Of a DNA stretch of 64,000 nucleotides, positions 21,205 through 30,534 are shown piece after piece (the stretch's first letter is position 1; every line of letters starts with the position of its first letter). The stretch is from contig JAUSAZ010000177.1 of NCBI GenBank assembly GCA_030652255.1, positions 124,001-188,000 of the forward strand, written 5' to 3'. Position numbers and translations under genes: made by a program. The DNA comes from Myxococcales bacterium (lineage in GTDB: Bacteria; Myxococcota_A; Polyangia; Polyangiales; Ga0077539). The notes beneath the pieces are model-generated. The model worked only from the letters and a program-made list of their open reading frames with translations, made no database searches and had not been told where the DNA came from.

Positions 21205-23230
21205 CGCGCTCGAGGGCCTCGCGCCAGAGCCCGCGGAGGCTCGCGCGCTCGATGGTCCCGTCGGCGTCGGCGGTGTAGAGGGCGTCGCCGTCGAGCGCGA
21301 AGGCCACCGCCTGGCGCGCGCAGACGTCGACGATGGGGACGAGGGTTCCGCGGCCGGAGGCGACCATCAACAGCGGGTCGCGGAGGCGGCCGCACTCGGG
21401 CACCCACGCGAGGCTGCCGGTGGCGACCACGGCGCCGTCCTCCACCGCCGCGCCGAAGACCGCGCCGCGCAGCGCGCCCAGCGGGCCGCCGCGCCCCTCC
21501 CGGTCGAAGCGGAACACCTGCTGCCCGATGCTGGCGAGGAGCGCGTCGTCGCCGTCCCAGCGCAGCCAGTCCGAGCTGGTCCGCGGCGCCGCCGGCTCCC
21601 GTACCCGCCCCGGGGTGATGGCGGCGAACTCATCGCCCGCGTCGTCGGAGCGCCAGAGCGCCCCGGCGCTGTCGAGCGCGTACACCGTGCGCCCGGTCGC
21701 TGCGGCGAGGCCCACGACGCCCCAGGACTCCGTGCGCCCTGGCGGGGGACCGAGCGTGCGTCGCCAGCGCGCGCCCTGGTCGTCGGAGACGAACACGTCG
21801 CCCGCCGCGAGCACCCAGCGGTCCCCGATCGCGTGAAGCGTCGCGCCGCCCTCGAAGACCCTCGCCCCCCGCGGCAGCTCGACGCGGTGCAGCGCGGGGG
21901 CACCCACCCAGAGGGCTCCGTCGGGCGCGGCTGCGTCGCGGGCGCCCGCGGTGATCACCGCCACGACCCCGCCGGGCAGCACCGCGAGGCTTCGTGCGCG
22001 CCCCGCCTCGGCCGGGAGCTCGGTCGTCTCCCAGGTAGCGCCGCCGTCGCGGGTGACCGAGAGCAGGTCGCGCTCCGCGAGGCGGTCCCGCGCCGCGTGG
22101 GGCTCGCGCGAAGAGATCGCCGCGATGACCGGACCCGCCGCGGCGAGTCGCGACGGGCGACCCCCGCCCAGCGGCGAGCGCAGCACCACGGTGGTCTGTG
22201 CGCCCGCGTCGACGCGCCAGAGCTCGTGGCCGTCGGAGACCAGCAGCGTGCTGTCCGGCGCCACGTCGAAGGCCGTGGCCGCGCGCTCGCCGGGAAGCTC
22301 GCGAAGCGGACGCCAGCCCGAGAGCCGGTGCTCGAAGAGCGCCCCGTGGGCGATCCCCACCGCCGCGTCGGGCGAGACCGGCACCAGCATGGAGGGCCGG
22401 TCGCGCGCGAAGTGCGGGCCGCTCGATGGCCCCACCGTCGCGACCCCCTGCGCGGTGACCTCGAAGCCGCCGAGCACGTCGACCCCGACGACGCCACCGC
22501 CCTCGCGCGGCAGCAGGGCCACGGGGCTCGCGCGGTCGCCGGGCGTCCGCAGCGGCGCCCAGCGGCTCTCCGTAGCGGGCAGGGCGAACACCTCGTAGGC
22601 GTGGCGGTCGTAGGGCGAGCGGGACGCAGGGCCGCCCAGCAGCGCGGCGGCGTAGAGGGTGGCGCCGCTGACCGTCACGGCGAGCACCTCGGGCAGCGGC
22701 GGAATACGTTGCCAGGTATGGCCGCCGTCCCGCGAGCGGACCATCGCCCCCGCGCTCGACCACACCATGGCCTCGCCGCCCACCTGCGCGGAGAGCAGGT
22801 GCCCCGGCGGCGCGTCCCGCGTCACCAGCGGCGGCAGCGCCACGCGCTCGCACCCCGCCGCGCCCGCGTCGCCGAGGTACACCACGGGCTCGAAGACCTC
22901 CCCGGCGAGCGCCCACCAGCGGGCCCCGAAGCCGTACACGCCGTGGGGCGCGAGGTCGGGGTCGAGCGCGCAGGACGGGGCCACGGCGCCCTCCGCGCTC
23001 ACCAGCAGGACCTCGCTGCCCGCGAGGATCACGCTGCGGCCCTCGCCGAGCGCCGCGACGTCGTCGATGCGCGCGGGCCTGTGCCGCGGGGCGATGCGCG
23101 TCCACCCGGCGGGGACCTCGACCGGCGCCGCCGTCGCCGCGCGGGGGCGAGCGGCCGTCACGGGGCCCGTGGGGCGTCCGGCGCCCGAGCAGCCCGCGAG
23201 CAGCGCGATGGCGAGTGCCGCGGGTCTCAT
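21194..23230 (-). CDS. BNR-repeat beta-propeller lipoprotein
   Basis: The start is ATG at 23230, which overlaps the upstream stop as ATGA and gives a clean lipoprotein signal with 'LLAGC' (Cys14). A longer reading from 23290 adds 20 residues that spoil the signal. The 678-residue body has sialidase/YCF48-like Asp-box repeats: 'SRDGGHTWQRI', 'TRDGGATWETT', 'VSDDQGARWRR', 'RSDDAGDEFAAI'. It is therefore predicted to be a surface or periplasmic propeller used in binding or assembly; no sialidase catalytic triad is apparent. It is translated together with the upstream helical protein. Confidence 0.75.
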   Translation of the reverse strand: MRPAALAIALLAGCSGAGRPTGPVTAARPRAATAAPVEVPAGWTRIAPRHRPARIDDVAALGEGRSVILAGSEVLLVSAEGAVAPSCALDPDLAPHGVYGFGARWWALAGEVFEPVVYLGDAGAAGCERVALPPLVTRDAPPGHLLSAQVGGEAMVWSSAGAMVRSRDGGHTWQRIPPLPEVLAVTVSGATLYAAALLGGPASRSPYDRHAYEVFALPATESRWAPLRTPGDRASPVALLPREGGGVVGVDVLGGFEVTAQGVATVGPSSGPHFARDRPSMLVPVSPDAAVGIAHGALFEHRLSGWRPLRELPGERAATAFDVAPDSTLLVSDGHELWRVDAGAQTTVVLRSPLGGGRPSRLAAAGPVIAAISSREPHAARDRLAERDLLSVTRDGGATWETTELPAEAGRARSLAVLPGGVVAVITAGARDAAAPDGALWVGAPALHRVELPRGARVFEGGATLHAIGDRWVLAAGDVFVSDDQGARWRRTLGPPPGRTESWGVVGLAAATGRTVYALDSAGALWRSDDAGDEFAAITPGRVREPAAPRTSSDWLRWDGDDALLASIGQQVFRFDREGRGGPLGALRGAVFGAAVEDGAVVATGSLAWVPECGRLRDPLLMVASGRGTLVPIVDVCARQAVAFALDGDALYTADADGTIERASLRGLWREALERDLR

Positions 23231-24756
23231 GGGCGCCGGGCCTCGCGGGTGCAGCGCGCGACGTAGTGATCGCGCCAAGGGTCGAGCCACGAGCTGCGGG
23301 GGCGGTCGCCCTGCGCCGGCCGCACCGTCGCCAGGCCGCGCAGCGCGGGGGCACAGGCGCGCGGCAGCGCGAGGACGACCGCGGCGAGGGCCGAGGGGGA
23401 GGTCACGGCGCCATCGAAATTGACGAAGCTCTCGCCCGCGCTGACCACGCGTCGCACCACCACCCGCGCCACCGCGGCGCGCTCCAGCGGGGCGCCGAGC
23501 ATCACGGTGCGCGCGGCGGTCGGGTCGGTGGCGGTCGCGAGGGTCTCCGCGCAGGTCTCGTCACAGGGGCGCGCGTCGTCCAGGGCCGCGCGCCATCGAT
23601 CGATCTCCCGGGGGGACACCGCGTCGATGCCCCACGGTCGCAGCCGGGAGCGCAGCAGGTCGAGGGCCTCGATGGCCTCGGCGCGGGCGCGGGGGTCGTC
23701 GGGCGTGGTGAGCCCCACGGCCCGCACCGCGACGGCCAGGGTGAAGGGGTTCGCCGACGGGGAGGCGAGGGCGTCGCGGGCGTCGCGCGGGAGCGACGGG
23801 TCGCCGAGCGCGTGGCGCAGGGGCCACAAACGGACCGCGTCGGTGCCCATCGCCCGGACGAAGGCCAGCACCGTGGCCCGCCGGCCGGGGGCGGTGGCGG
23901 GCCACGAGGGGGACTGGCGCTCCATCGCGGTGACCAGCGCCCGCCGGGTGGGCACGTCGGCGCGGCGGCGGAGCTGCTCGGTCCAGCGGGCGAGCTGCGC
24001 CGCGACCCTCGGCGCGACGGGGCCCGAGGCCGCGAGCAGCACCGCGGCGATGGGCGCCCAGCGATCGTCGATGGTCGCGGGGGCGTCGCCGCGCGGGTCG
24101 AGCAGGGCCGACTGGAGCCAGCGCCGTCCCGCGGGGTGCTCGACCGCGAGCCGGATGCACGCGGGCTCGTTGTCCCGCGGGCCCTGGGCGGTGAGCGTCA
24201 CGACGGCCCGCGCGAGCAGGGCGCGACGCTCGGTGGGCGGCAGCAGCAGCGCCGTGCGGCAGAGGCCGTCGCGGTGCAGGGTCGGGGCGTCGCGCAGCAG
24301 CGAGGCGAGCAGCGACGCCGAGCCGCGCCCCGGCCAGTAGAGGGCGAGCGCGCGCTGCGCACGGTCGCGGACGGGCTCGGGCGCGTCGGCGCGGAGATCG
24401 ACGCGCTCGTGCCAGCGCGCCCACGGGCCGGAGAGGGCCAGCGCGAGCTCGGGGGACTCCTCCAGGAGCGGGCGCAGGGCGGCGCCCGCGGTCGCCTGCA
24501 TGAGCTCGCGCGCCTCGTCTCGAAGCCCGTCGTGGCGGCGCCAGGTGTCGATGAGCAGCGGCGCCACGGACTCGGCGAGGGCGCGCATCGCGGGCGCGTC
24601 CTCGCGGAAGTCGCTGCGGTCGAGGGTGTCGGCGTAGGCGACGCGCGCCTCGGCGAGCGCCTGGCGGGCCGCGGGGAGGTCGCGCGGGGGGGCTTCGGCC
24701 GCCTCGGGGGCGACCGACAGCACCTGCGCGAGGATCGTCGCCATGAGGCCGGGCAC
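23227..24756 (-). CDS. Helical hypothetical protein upstream of the BNR lipoprotein
   Basis: This 509-residue protein is rich in Ala, Arg and Leu, with a repeated helical pattern like HEAT repeats, for example '[18 protein letters not shown]' and '[15 protein letters not shown]'. Residues 1-20 resemble a weak signal ('[19 protein letters not shown]'). There is no catalytic motif I can name. The start is GTG 24756 or ATG 24744; GTG is preferred because a TAAACT -10 box ends 6 bases before it and no Shine-Dalgarno serves the ATG. The ATGA overlap with the lipoprotein gene implies a joint function. It is divergent from lysC. Confidence 0.6.
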   Translation of the reverse strand: MPGLMATILAQVLSVAPEAAEAPPRDLPAARQALAEARVAYADTLDRSDFREDAPAMRALAESVAPLLIDTWRRHDGLRDEARELMQATAGAALRPLLEESPELALALSGPWARWHERVDLRADAPEPVRDRAQRALALYWPGRGSASLLASLLRDAPTLHRDGLCRTALLLPPTERRALLARAVVTLTAQGPRDNEPACIRLAVEHPAGRRWLQSALLDPRGDAPATIDDRWAPIAAVLLAASGPVAPRVAAQLARWTEQLRRRADVPTRRALVTAMERQSPSWPATAPGRRATVLAFVRAMGTDAVRLWPLRHALGDPSLPRDARDALASPSANPFTLAVAVRAVGLTTPDDPRARAEAIEALDLLRSRLRPWGIDAVSPREIDRWRAALDDARPCDETCAETLATATDPTAARTVMLGAPLERAAVARVVVRRVVSAGESFVNFDGAVTSPSALAAVVLALPRACAPALRGLATVRPAQGDRPRSSWLDPWRDHYVARCTREARRP

Positions 24757-24762
24757 CCGACA

Positions 24763-24794
24763 AGTTTACGCGCGGCGCCGCCCCGCGGTAACGA
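24763..24794. promoter_or_regulatory. Overlapping divergent promoters of lysC and the helical-protein gene
   Basis: Plus strand: TTTACG (24765-24770), 18 bases, TAACGA (24789-24794), then 9 bases to the lysC ATG. Minus strand: TTACCG (24786-24791), 17 bases, TAAACT (24763-24768), then 6 bases to GTG 24756. Each -10 box overlaps the -35 box of the other promoter, so only one polymerase could bind at a time. Confidence 0.6.
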
Positions 24795-24803
24795 ACACCC
24801 ACC

Positions 24804-26009
24804 ATGAGCGTGATCGTGCAGAAGTACGGGGGCTCCTCGGTGGGCGACCTCACCCGCATCGGGCGCGTGGCCGACCGGGTGGTCGCTGCCCGGCAGGACG
24901 GCCACGAGGTGGTGGTGGTGGTGAGCGCGATGGGCAAGACCACCGACCAGCTCCTCGCGATGGCCCGCGAGGTGAGCGACGCGCCGCCGCGCCGGGAGCT
25001 CGACATGCTCCTCTCGGTGGGCGAGCGCATCACCATGGCGCTGCTCGCCATCGCGCTCCAGCAGCGCGGCGCGGACGCCATCTCCTTCACCGGCTCGCAG
25101 AGCGGCATCCTCACCAACGACCGGCACTTCGACGCGCGCATCATCGAGGTGCGCCCGTACCGCATCGAGGACGAGCTCGCGCGCGGCCGGGTGGTCATCG
25201 TGGCGGGCTACCAGGGCATGTCGTACCGGCGCGAGATCACCACCCTCGGGCGCGGCGGCAGCGACACCACCGCGGTGGCCCTCGCGGCGGCCCTGCGCGC
25301 CGACCGCTGCGAGATCTACTCCGACGTCGACGGGGTCTACACCGCCGACCCGCGGGTGGTGCCCGGGGCGCGGCACCTCCCGGCGCTGGGCTACGTGGAG
25401 CTTCAGGAGATGGCCGAGTCCGGGGCGAAGGTGCTCAACGCCGAGGCCGTGGCGTTCGCGAAGCGCGAGCGCATCCAGATCCACGCGCGGCGCACCGACG
25501 ACGCGCACGGCGCCGCGGGGGCGCGGGAGACGGTGGTGCGGGCGGAGGTCGCGCCGTCGCCGCGGCGGGTGCGCGCGGTGGTGGGCGACGCCGACGTGGC
25601 GTGGGTGCGCGGCGCGGCAGACCACCCCGCCGGCTTCGACGGACTGCTCGCGCTCGCGGCAGAGACGGGGGTGCCCCTGCGCGCCGCGGAGTGGACGAGC
25701 GCGGGCGCCTCGGCGTGGGTCTCGCTCCCTCGCGTGCCCGACTGGGACCGCGCCGCCGCCGCGCTCGCCTCCGCCGGGCTCACGGTGCTCGACCCGCGAT
25801 CGAGCGACGCCGTCGCGTGCGTCTCCGTGGTGGGCGACGGGCTCACCGAGGACGGCGGCGTGCTGCGCGATGTGCTGTCGGTCGCGCGCGCGGAGGGCTG
25901 CGCGCCGCGCTCGGTGTCGAGCACGCCGTTTCGCATCACCCTCGCGGTGCCGCGCGCGTCCGCCGACCCACTGACGCGCGCCCTGCACGGGAGGTTCTGC
26001 GAGGGGTGA
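24804..26009 (+). CDS. lysC: Aspartokinase
   Basis: This 401-residue enzyme phosphorylates aspartate, the first step to lysine, threonine, methionine and diaminopimelate. Conserved motifs are '[11 protein letters not shown]' near the start, '[16 protein letters not shown]', '[17 protein letters not shown]' and '[18 protein letters not shown]'. The C-terminal 155 residues occupy the place of the paired ACT domains but are divergent: the usual 'DxPGxAxxIF' block is replaced by '[13 protein letters not shown]', so feedback control may differ. The start is ATG 24804. No other lysine or threonine gene is adjacent, and the next gene starts 21 bases on. Confidence 0.93.
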   Translation: MSVIVQKYGGSSVGDLTRIGRVADRVVAARQDGHEVVVVVSAMGKTTDQLLAMAREVSDAPPRRELDMLLSVGERITMALLAIALQQRGADAISFTGSQSGILTNDRHFDARIIEVRPYRIEDELARGRVVIVAGYQGMSYRREITTLGRGGSDTTAVALAAALRADRCEIYSDVDGVYTADPRVVPGARHLPALGYVELQEMAESGAKVLNAEAVAFAKRERIQIHARRTDDAHGAAGARETVVRAEVAPSPRRVRAVVGDADVAWVRGAADHPAGFDGLLALAAETGVPLRAAEWTSAGASAWVSLPRVPDWDRAAAALASAGLTVLDPRSSDAVACVSVVGDGLTEDGGVLRDVLSVARAEGCAPRSVSSTPFRITLAVPRASADPLTRALHGRFCEG

Positions 26010-26013
26010 GCGG

Positions 26014-26022
26014 TGGTAGGCT
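26014..26022 (+). promoter_or_regulatory. Extended -10 box before the small secreted protein
   Basis: TG-G-TAGGCT, with TAGGCT at 26017-26022, ends 8 bases before ATG 26031. There is no Shine-Dalgarno in between, so a leaderless start is possible. Readthrough from lysC is the alternative. Confidence 0.4.
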
Positions 26023-26030
26023 GCCGCCCC

Positions 26031-26501
26031 ATGCGGACATGCTGGAGAGCGGCGGCGCTGGCGGGCTTCGTGGTCGCGTCGTCGGCGCACGCGCAGGGCG
26101 TCGGGTTCCTGGAGATCTCGGTGACGGCGATGGGCGCCGGGGCGTCGGCGCTGGGGGCCTCCGGGGACTCGCGGCTCCCGGTGCGGCCCGGCGACGTGCG
26201 CGACCAGCTGGGGACCATCACCCTGCACGCGCGCGGCAGCCGCGGGAGCGTGCGCGAGGTGGTGCTGACGGTCCCTGCGACGCCGGTGGGGCAGCGCACG
26301 GCGACGGGCGACGGGGCCTCGCTGCGCTTCGTGTTTGCGTCGGGGCAGACCCTCGAACCCCGCCCCGGCGCCGGCTGGGTCACGCTGACGGGCTGGGACG
26401 GCGCGCGCGCGCAGGGTGAGTACGAGGCCACGCTGGTGCAGGGGCGGATGACGCTGCACCTCAACGGCCGCTTCGAGGCGAGCACCGGGGGGGCGCGCTG
26501 A
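26031..26501 (+). CDS. Small secreted protein, unknown function
   Basis: The 156-residue product starts at ATG 26031; a GTG 18 bases earlier would add a charged hexapeptide before the signal. Residues 1-22 form a signal peptide ending 'SSAHAQ' (cleavage after AHA). The remaining 130 residues are beta-rich, with Gly- and Val-rich segments and no Cys. Its stop overlaps the start of the sigma-54 activator by one base (TGATG), so the pair is co-translated. I recognise no family. Confidence 0.6.
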   Translation: MRTCWRAAALAGFVVASSAHAQGVGFLEISVTAMGAGASALGASGDSRLPVRPGDVRDQLGTITLHARGSRGSVREVVLTVPATPVGQRTATGDGASLRFVFASGQTLEPRPGAGWVTLTGWDGARAQGEYEATLVQGRMTLHLNGRFEASTGGAR

Positions 26502-27943
26502 TGGCCGGCACCGTGCTGGTGGTCGACGACGAGAAGAACATCCGGCGCACGCTGCGCATGGTGCTGGAGGGCGACGGGCTCGAGGTGCGAGACGTCGAGC
26601 GCGCCGAGGACGCGCTGCAGGTGCTGCTGGAGGAGCGCATCGACGCGGTGGTGACGGACATCCGGCTGCCCGGGATGTCGGGCATCGATCTGTTGCAGCG
26701 CATCCGGGCGATGGCGAGCTGGACGCGCATCCCGGTGCTGGTGATCTCCGGGCACGCGAGCGTCGGGGTGGCGGTCGACGCGATCAAGCTGGGCGCGACG
26801 GACTTCTTCGAGAAGCCCCTCGACCGCGACCGGGTGCTGGTGAGCGTGCGCAACGCGCTGCGGGCGTCGCAGCTGGCGGACGAGGCGAGCGCGCTGCGGA
26901 CGGCGGCGGGCGCGCGCGAGGAGATGGTGGGCGAGAGCGCGGTGATGCGCCGGCTCTACGCGGAGGTCGAGAAGGTGGCGCCGACCCGGGGGAGGGTGCT
27001 CATCACGGGCGAGAGCGGCACGGGCAAGGAGCTCATCGCGAGGGCGATCCACCGGATGTCGCCGCGGCACGAGGGGCCCTTCGTGAAGGTCAACTGCGCG
27101 GCCATTCCCGCGGAGCTGGTGGAGAGCGAGCTCTTCGGGCACGAGAAGGGCGCCTTCACCGGCGCGGTGGCGCGCAAGCGCGGGCACTTCGAGACCGCCG
27201 ACCACGGGACGCTCTTCCTCGACGAGATCGGGGACATGCCGCTCGCGGCGCAGGCCAAGGTGCTGCGCGCGCTGGAGACCGGCGAGGTGAGCCGGGTCGG
27301 GAGCGACCAGACCTTCAACGTGGACGTGCGGGTGCTGGCCGCGACGCACCGCGACCTCGAGCGCGAGGCCCGCGAGGGGAGGTTTCGCGAGGACCTGTAC
27401 TTCAGGCTCAACGTGGTGCCCATCCGCTCGCCCGCGCTGCGCGAGCACCCGGAGGACATCCCGATGCTGGTGGGGGCCTTCCTGCGGGAGTTCTGCCGAC
27501 AGAACCAGATGAAGCCCAAGCCCGTGCACCCGGCGGTGATGGCCGACCTCCGCGGCAGGGGTTTCCCTGGCAACGTGCGCGAGCTCAAGAACCTCGTCGA
27601 GCGGCTGGTGATCCTGTCGGGCGACGAGATCACCGTCGACGACCTGCCGCCGGAGTCGCTGCGCTCGCGCGAGGTCCGCGAGCGGCACGGCCACCCGGTG
27701 CCGGAGGTGGCCCCCGCGGCGCGCGACGACGACGAGGACGACGACGACGGCGCCCACGAGCTGCGGGTGCCCGGCGAGCGCGCCACGCTGCGCCAGCACC
27801 GCGACGACGCCGAGCGCGCCTACATCCTCGACACCCTCAAGGAGGTCGACTGGAACATCTCCCGCGCCGCCACGCTCCTCGGGCTGGAGCGCACCAACCT
27901 GCACAAGAAGATCCGCGGCCTCGGCATCAAGCGCGAGGGGTGA
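26501..27943 (+). CDS. Sigma-54-dependent NtrC-type response regulator
   Basis: The 480-residue protein has three domains. The receiver has acidic pocket residues near 9-10, Asp53 in 'VVTDIRLPG' as phosphoacceptor and Lys in 'FFEKPLDRD'. The AAA+ domain has Walker A 'GESGTGKE', the sigma-54 loop 'GAFTGA', Walker B 'LFLDEIGD' and arginine finger 'FREDLYFRLN'. An acidic linker rich in Asp precedes a Fis-type helix-turn-helix ending 'RTNLHKKIRGLGIKREG'. It would activate sigma-54 promoters; the targets are not shown. No histidine kinase gene lies next to it, so the partner is elsewhere. The start ATG overlaps the previous stop. Confidence 0.92.
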   Translation: MAGTVLVVDDEKNIRRTLRMVLEGDGLEVRDVERAEDALQVLLEERIDAVVTDIRLPGMSGIDLLQRIRAMASWTRIPVLVISGHASVGVAVDAIKLGATDFFEKPLDRDRVLVSVRNALRASQLADEASALRTAAGAREEMVGESAVMRRLYAEVEKVAPTRGRVLITGESGTGKELIARAIHRMSPRHEGPFVKVNCAAIPAELVESELFGHEKGAFTGAVARKRGHFETADHGTLFLDEIGDMPLAAQAKVLRALETGEVSRVGSDQTFNVDVRVLAATHRDLEREAREGRFREDLYFRLNVVPIRSPALREHPEDIPMLVGAFLREFCRQNQMKPKPVHPAVMADLRGRGFPGNVRELKNLVERLVILSGDEITVDDLPPESLRSREVRERHGHPVPEVAPAARDDDEDDDDGAHELRVPGERATLRQHRDDAERAYILDTLKEVDWNISRAATLLGLERTNLHKKIRGLGIKREG

Positions 27944-27944
27944 C

Positions 27945-27973
27945 TTGCGTGCCCCCGGCGGAGGCACTACTCG
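27945..27973 (+). promoter_or_regulatory. Possible promoter of the parvulin lipoprotein gene
   Basis: TTGCGT (27945-27950), 17 bases and TACTCG (27968-27973) lie 10 bases before ATG 27984. A GGAGG is only 2 bases from the ATG, too close for normal ribosome binding. Confidence 0.3.
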
Positions 27974-27983
27974 CTCGGAGGCC

Positions 27984-28466
27984 ATGAAACCCCGCGCCGC
28001 TCTCTTCGCCGCTGCTCTCCTGCCAGGCCTCTTTGCGGGCTGCAACCGCGCGCCCGACGAGCCCCCCGCGACCACCGCGACCACCGCGCTCCCGGCGCCC
28101 GCTGCGCCCGCGGCGCCTGCGCCGTCGGCCAACGCCGGGCCCGCCACCATCGGGGCGTCCCACGTCCTGGTGATGCACCGTCGCTCCGAGCGGGTTCCGC
28201 CGACGGTCACCCGCACGCCCGAGGAGGCCCGCACGCGCGCCGAAGAGGTGCTCCGCCGGGCGCGCGCGGGGCAGGACTTCTCGGCCCTGGCGCGGGAGTT
28301 CAGCGACGAGCCCGGCGCGGCCTCCAGCGCCGGCAGCCTGGGCACCTTCGGGCGCGGCGCGATGGTTCCGCCCTTCGAGCGCGCGGCCTTCGCGCTGGCC
28401 GTCGGGCAGATCAGCGACATCGTGGAGACCCCCTTCGGGTTCCACGTCATCAAGCGCACCCAGTAG
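27984..28466 (+). CDS. Parvulin-type peptidyl-prolyl isomerase lipoprotein
   Basis: The 160-residue product has a lipoprotein signal ending 'LFAGC' (Cys20), a Thr/Ala/Pro linker to about residue 50, and one rotamase domain. That domain contains 'ASHVLVMHRRSE', 'FSALAREFSDEPGAASSAGS', 'GTFGRGAMVPPFERAAFAL' and the closing 'ETPFGFHVIKRTQ', which are the standard PpiC/PrsA/SurA blocks including the HVL and FGFH histidines. It should assist folding of exported proteins at the membrane, and it lacks the long SurA/PrsA N-terminal domain. The start ATG at 27984 gives the clean signal. It is convergent with the histidine kinase gene, 29 bases away. Confidence 0.88.
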   Translation: MKPRAALFAAALLPGLFAGCNRAPDEPPATTATTALPAPAAPAAPAPSANAGPATIGASHVLVMHRRSERVPPTVTRTPEEARTRAEEVLRRARAGQDFSALAREFSDEPGAASSAGSLGTFGRGAMVPPFERAAFALAVGQISDIVETPFGFHVIKRTQ

Positions 28467-28495
28467 TCGGCGGCGTTGGTTCCGCCCGGCGGGTC

Positions 28496-29848
28496 CTAGT
28501 CCGCGCTTCGCCGGGCGGGAAACTCCATGCCGATCGTCGTCCCCACGGCGGAGGGGATGAGCTTTGCCTGGCCCCCGTGTCGGCGCGCGACGTCCGCCAC
28601 GAAGGCGAGGCCCAGGCCCGTCTGGGAGCCCGGCGTGGAGCCACGGTAGAAGGGCTCGAAGACCTTCGCGCGCTCCTCGACCGGGATGCCCGGTCCGTCG
28701 TCGTGGACCACCAGCCGGCACACCCCGTCGTCGTTGCGCGCGGTGACCTCGAGGCGGCCCCCGGCGGGCGCGAAGCGCACGGAGTTGTCGACCAGGTTCT
28801 CGAGCGCCTGCGAGACCAGGAGCGGGTCGCAGCGGCAGGGCACCGCGCGGTCGCCTTGCTCGGCGAGGGTGAGCCCCGCGGCGGCGATCTGGGGCGCCTG
28901 TCGCTCCAGGACTTCGCGCACCACCGAGCGCAGGTCGACGTCCTGCAGGTCGAGCGGCTGCGAGCGCAGGCCCTCGAAGTCGAGCAGCTTGCGGGCGAGC
29001 AGGGTCAGACGCGCGGTCTCCTCGCGGGCCTTCTCCAGCGCCTCGCGCAGCTCGCTCGGGTCGCGGGGGCGCCGCAGCGCGAGGTCGATCTCCGTCCGCA
29101 GCACCGCCAGCGGCGTCCGGAGCTGGTGGGCCGCGTTCGCCAGGAAGCGCTCCTGCGCGAGCCGCTGCTCATGGTGGTACCGCGCGGCGTCGGTGAGCGC
29201 GCCGCCCAGCGCCGCGAGCTCGTCGGTGCCCTCGGGGCGTCGCTCGGGCGGCGCCTCGGATCCGCCGATCAGGGGTACGAAGGCGATGAGGTCGTTCACG
29301 CGGCGCACGAGCCTCCGGGCCTGCGCGTACAGGATCGACGCGAGCAGCAGCGTGATGCCTGCGACCGTGCCGCCGATCGCCCGGTAGAACGAGCGCATCG
29401 TCGCCTCGACCGGCGCGAGCGACGCGACGAGGTGCAGGGTGTAGAGGCCGTCGCCCGGGCGCATCACGCCGAGGGTCAGGTCGCGGTGCCGAGGGTCTGG
29501 CGAGCCGATGCGGGGGTGGCCGGCGCTGCTCGCGCGCGGCGCCGCGGAGACCGCGCGGCCCGCCGGGACGCTCATGATCACCCGCCCCTGCGGGTCGATG
29601 AGCGAGGTGCCGGGCGCGAAGGCCGCCACCTCCGCGGCGAGCATCGACCGCGGCATGTGCACGTGGGGACGGCCATCGGGCCCGTCGAAGAGGCTCACGG
29701 ACTCCACCGCCGCCTGGGCGAGCAGGCGGCGGTCGACGTCCTGCACGAGCGAGCGCCGGAAGAGTCCGCCCGCGATGGTCACCGAGCACAAGAGGCCCGC
29801 GAGCGGGAGCACCACGCCCAGCGCGAGGATGCGGGGGACCAGCTTCAT
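28496..29848 (-). CDS. Sensor histidine kinase of the metal-efflux operon
   Basis: The 450-residue protein has a transmembrane segment at about 8-30, a periplasmic domain of about 125 residues, a second segment at about 157-176 and a HAMP-like stretch. The dimerisation domain has His241 in 'ANAAHQLRTPLAVLRTE', and the ATPase domain has the N box 'ENLVDNSVRF', G1 'DDGPGIP' and G2 'GLGLAFV'. The periplasmic part contains 'HVHM' and other His/Met residues, possible metal contacts. It starts at ATG 29848 in an ATGA overlap with the response regulator and is the last gene of the operon. The CusS/CzcS type is inferred from context. Confidence 0.88.
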   Translation of the reverse strand: MKLVPRILALGVVLPLAGLLCSVTIAGGLFRRSLVQDVDRRLLAQAAVESVSLFDGPDGRPHVHMPRSMLAAEVAAFAPGTSLIDPQGRVIMSVPAGRAVSAAPRASSAGHPRIGSPDPRHRDLTLGVMRPGDGLYTLHLVASLAPVEATMRSFYRAIGGTVAGITLLLASILYAQARRLVRRVNDLIAFVPLIGGSEAPPERRPEGTDELAALGGALTDAARYHHEQRLAQERFLANAAHQLRTPLAVLRTEIDLALRRPRDPSELREALEKAREETARLTLLARKLLDFEGLRSQPLDLQDVDLRSVVREVLERQAPQIAAAGLTLAEQGDRAVPCRCDPLLVSQALENLVDNSVRFAPAGGRLEVTARNDDGVCRLVVHDDGPGIPVEERAKVFEPFYRGSTPGSQTGLGLAFVADVARRHGGQAKLIPSAVGTTIGMEFPARRSAD

Positions 29849-30534
29849 CGCCCGGGCTCTGCGGACACCACGAGGCGGTAGCCGCTCCCGCGGACGGTCG
29901 CGATCGAGACCCGGCGGGCACCGGCGGACTCGAGCTTCAATCGCAGGTAGCCCACGTACACGTCGACGACGTTGGCCTCGCCGTCGAAGTGGGCGCCCCA
30001 CACCTCGGAGAGCAGCTCGCTCCGGGTGCGGATGTCGCCCGGTCGCTCGGCGAAGGCGCACATCAGCTGGAACTCACGGCTCGTGAGGTCGACCCTGCCC
30101 GACGGCCCGATGAGCTGCCGGCGCGCGCGCTGGAACTGCAGGTCTCCCAGCGCGGAGGTGCCGGTCGCTCCCGCGGAGGCGCGGCGGTGCAGGGCCTCCA
30201 GCCGGGCGAGGAACTCCTCGAAGTCGAAGGGCTTCACCAGGAAGTCGTCGGCGCCGGTGCGCAGCGCGAGCACCTTCTCGCCGGACGATCCGCGGGCGGT
30301 CAGCATCAGCACCGGGGTCGCCAGTCCGTCCGCCCGCCAGGTGCGCAGCAGCGAGATCCCGTCCGCGTCGGGCAGCCCCCAGTCGAGCACGATCACGTCG
30401 TAGTCGGCGTAGCGCACGCTCTCCGCGGCGCGGGCGGCGGAGTCGCAGGTGTCGACCGTGTGCCCCTCCTCGCTGAGGCCCCGCCGCAGGAGCTGGCTCA
30501 TCCGCGGCTCGTCCTCGATCACCAGCACCCTCAC
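29845..30534 (-). CDS. OmpR-type response regulator of the metal-efflux operon
   Basis: The 229-residue protein pairs a receiver ('VLVIEDEP', Asp51 in 'VIVLDWGLPD', Lys in 'DFLVKPFDF') with a winged-helix DNA-binding domain ('LTSREFQLMCAFAERPGDI', 'VDVYVGYLRLKLESAG', 'TVRGSGYRLV'). It belongs to the CusR/CzcR/CopR group. GTG 30534 is the start, in a GTGA overlap with the pump gene. Its target is probably the inverted repeat upstream of the first gene of the operon, giving self-regulated expression; this is inference. Confidence 0.88.
   Translation of the reverse strand: MRVLVIEDEPRMSQLLRRGLSEEGHTVDTCDSAARAAESVRYADYDVIVLDWGLPDADGISLLRTWRADGLATPVLMLTARGSSGEKVLALRTGADDFLVKPFDFEEFLARLEALHRRASAGATGTSALGDLQFQRARRQLIGPSGRVDLTSREFQLMCAFAERPGDIRTRSELLSEVWGAHFDGEANVVDVYVGYLRLKLESAGARRVSIATVRGSGYRLVVSAEPGR

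Noticed and set aside
21194-23290. Longer start for the BNR lipoprotein at 23290
   Set aside because: The extra 20 residues spoil the lipoprotein signal, while ATG 23230 overlaps the upstream stop as ATGA.
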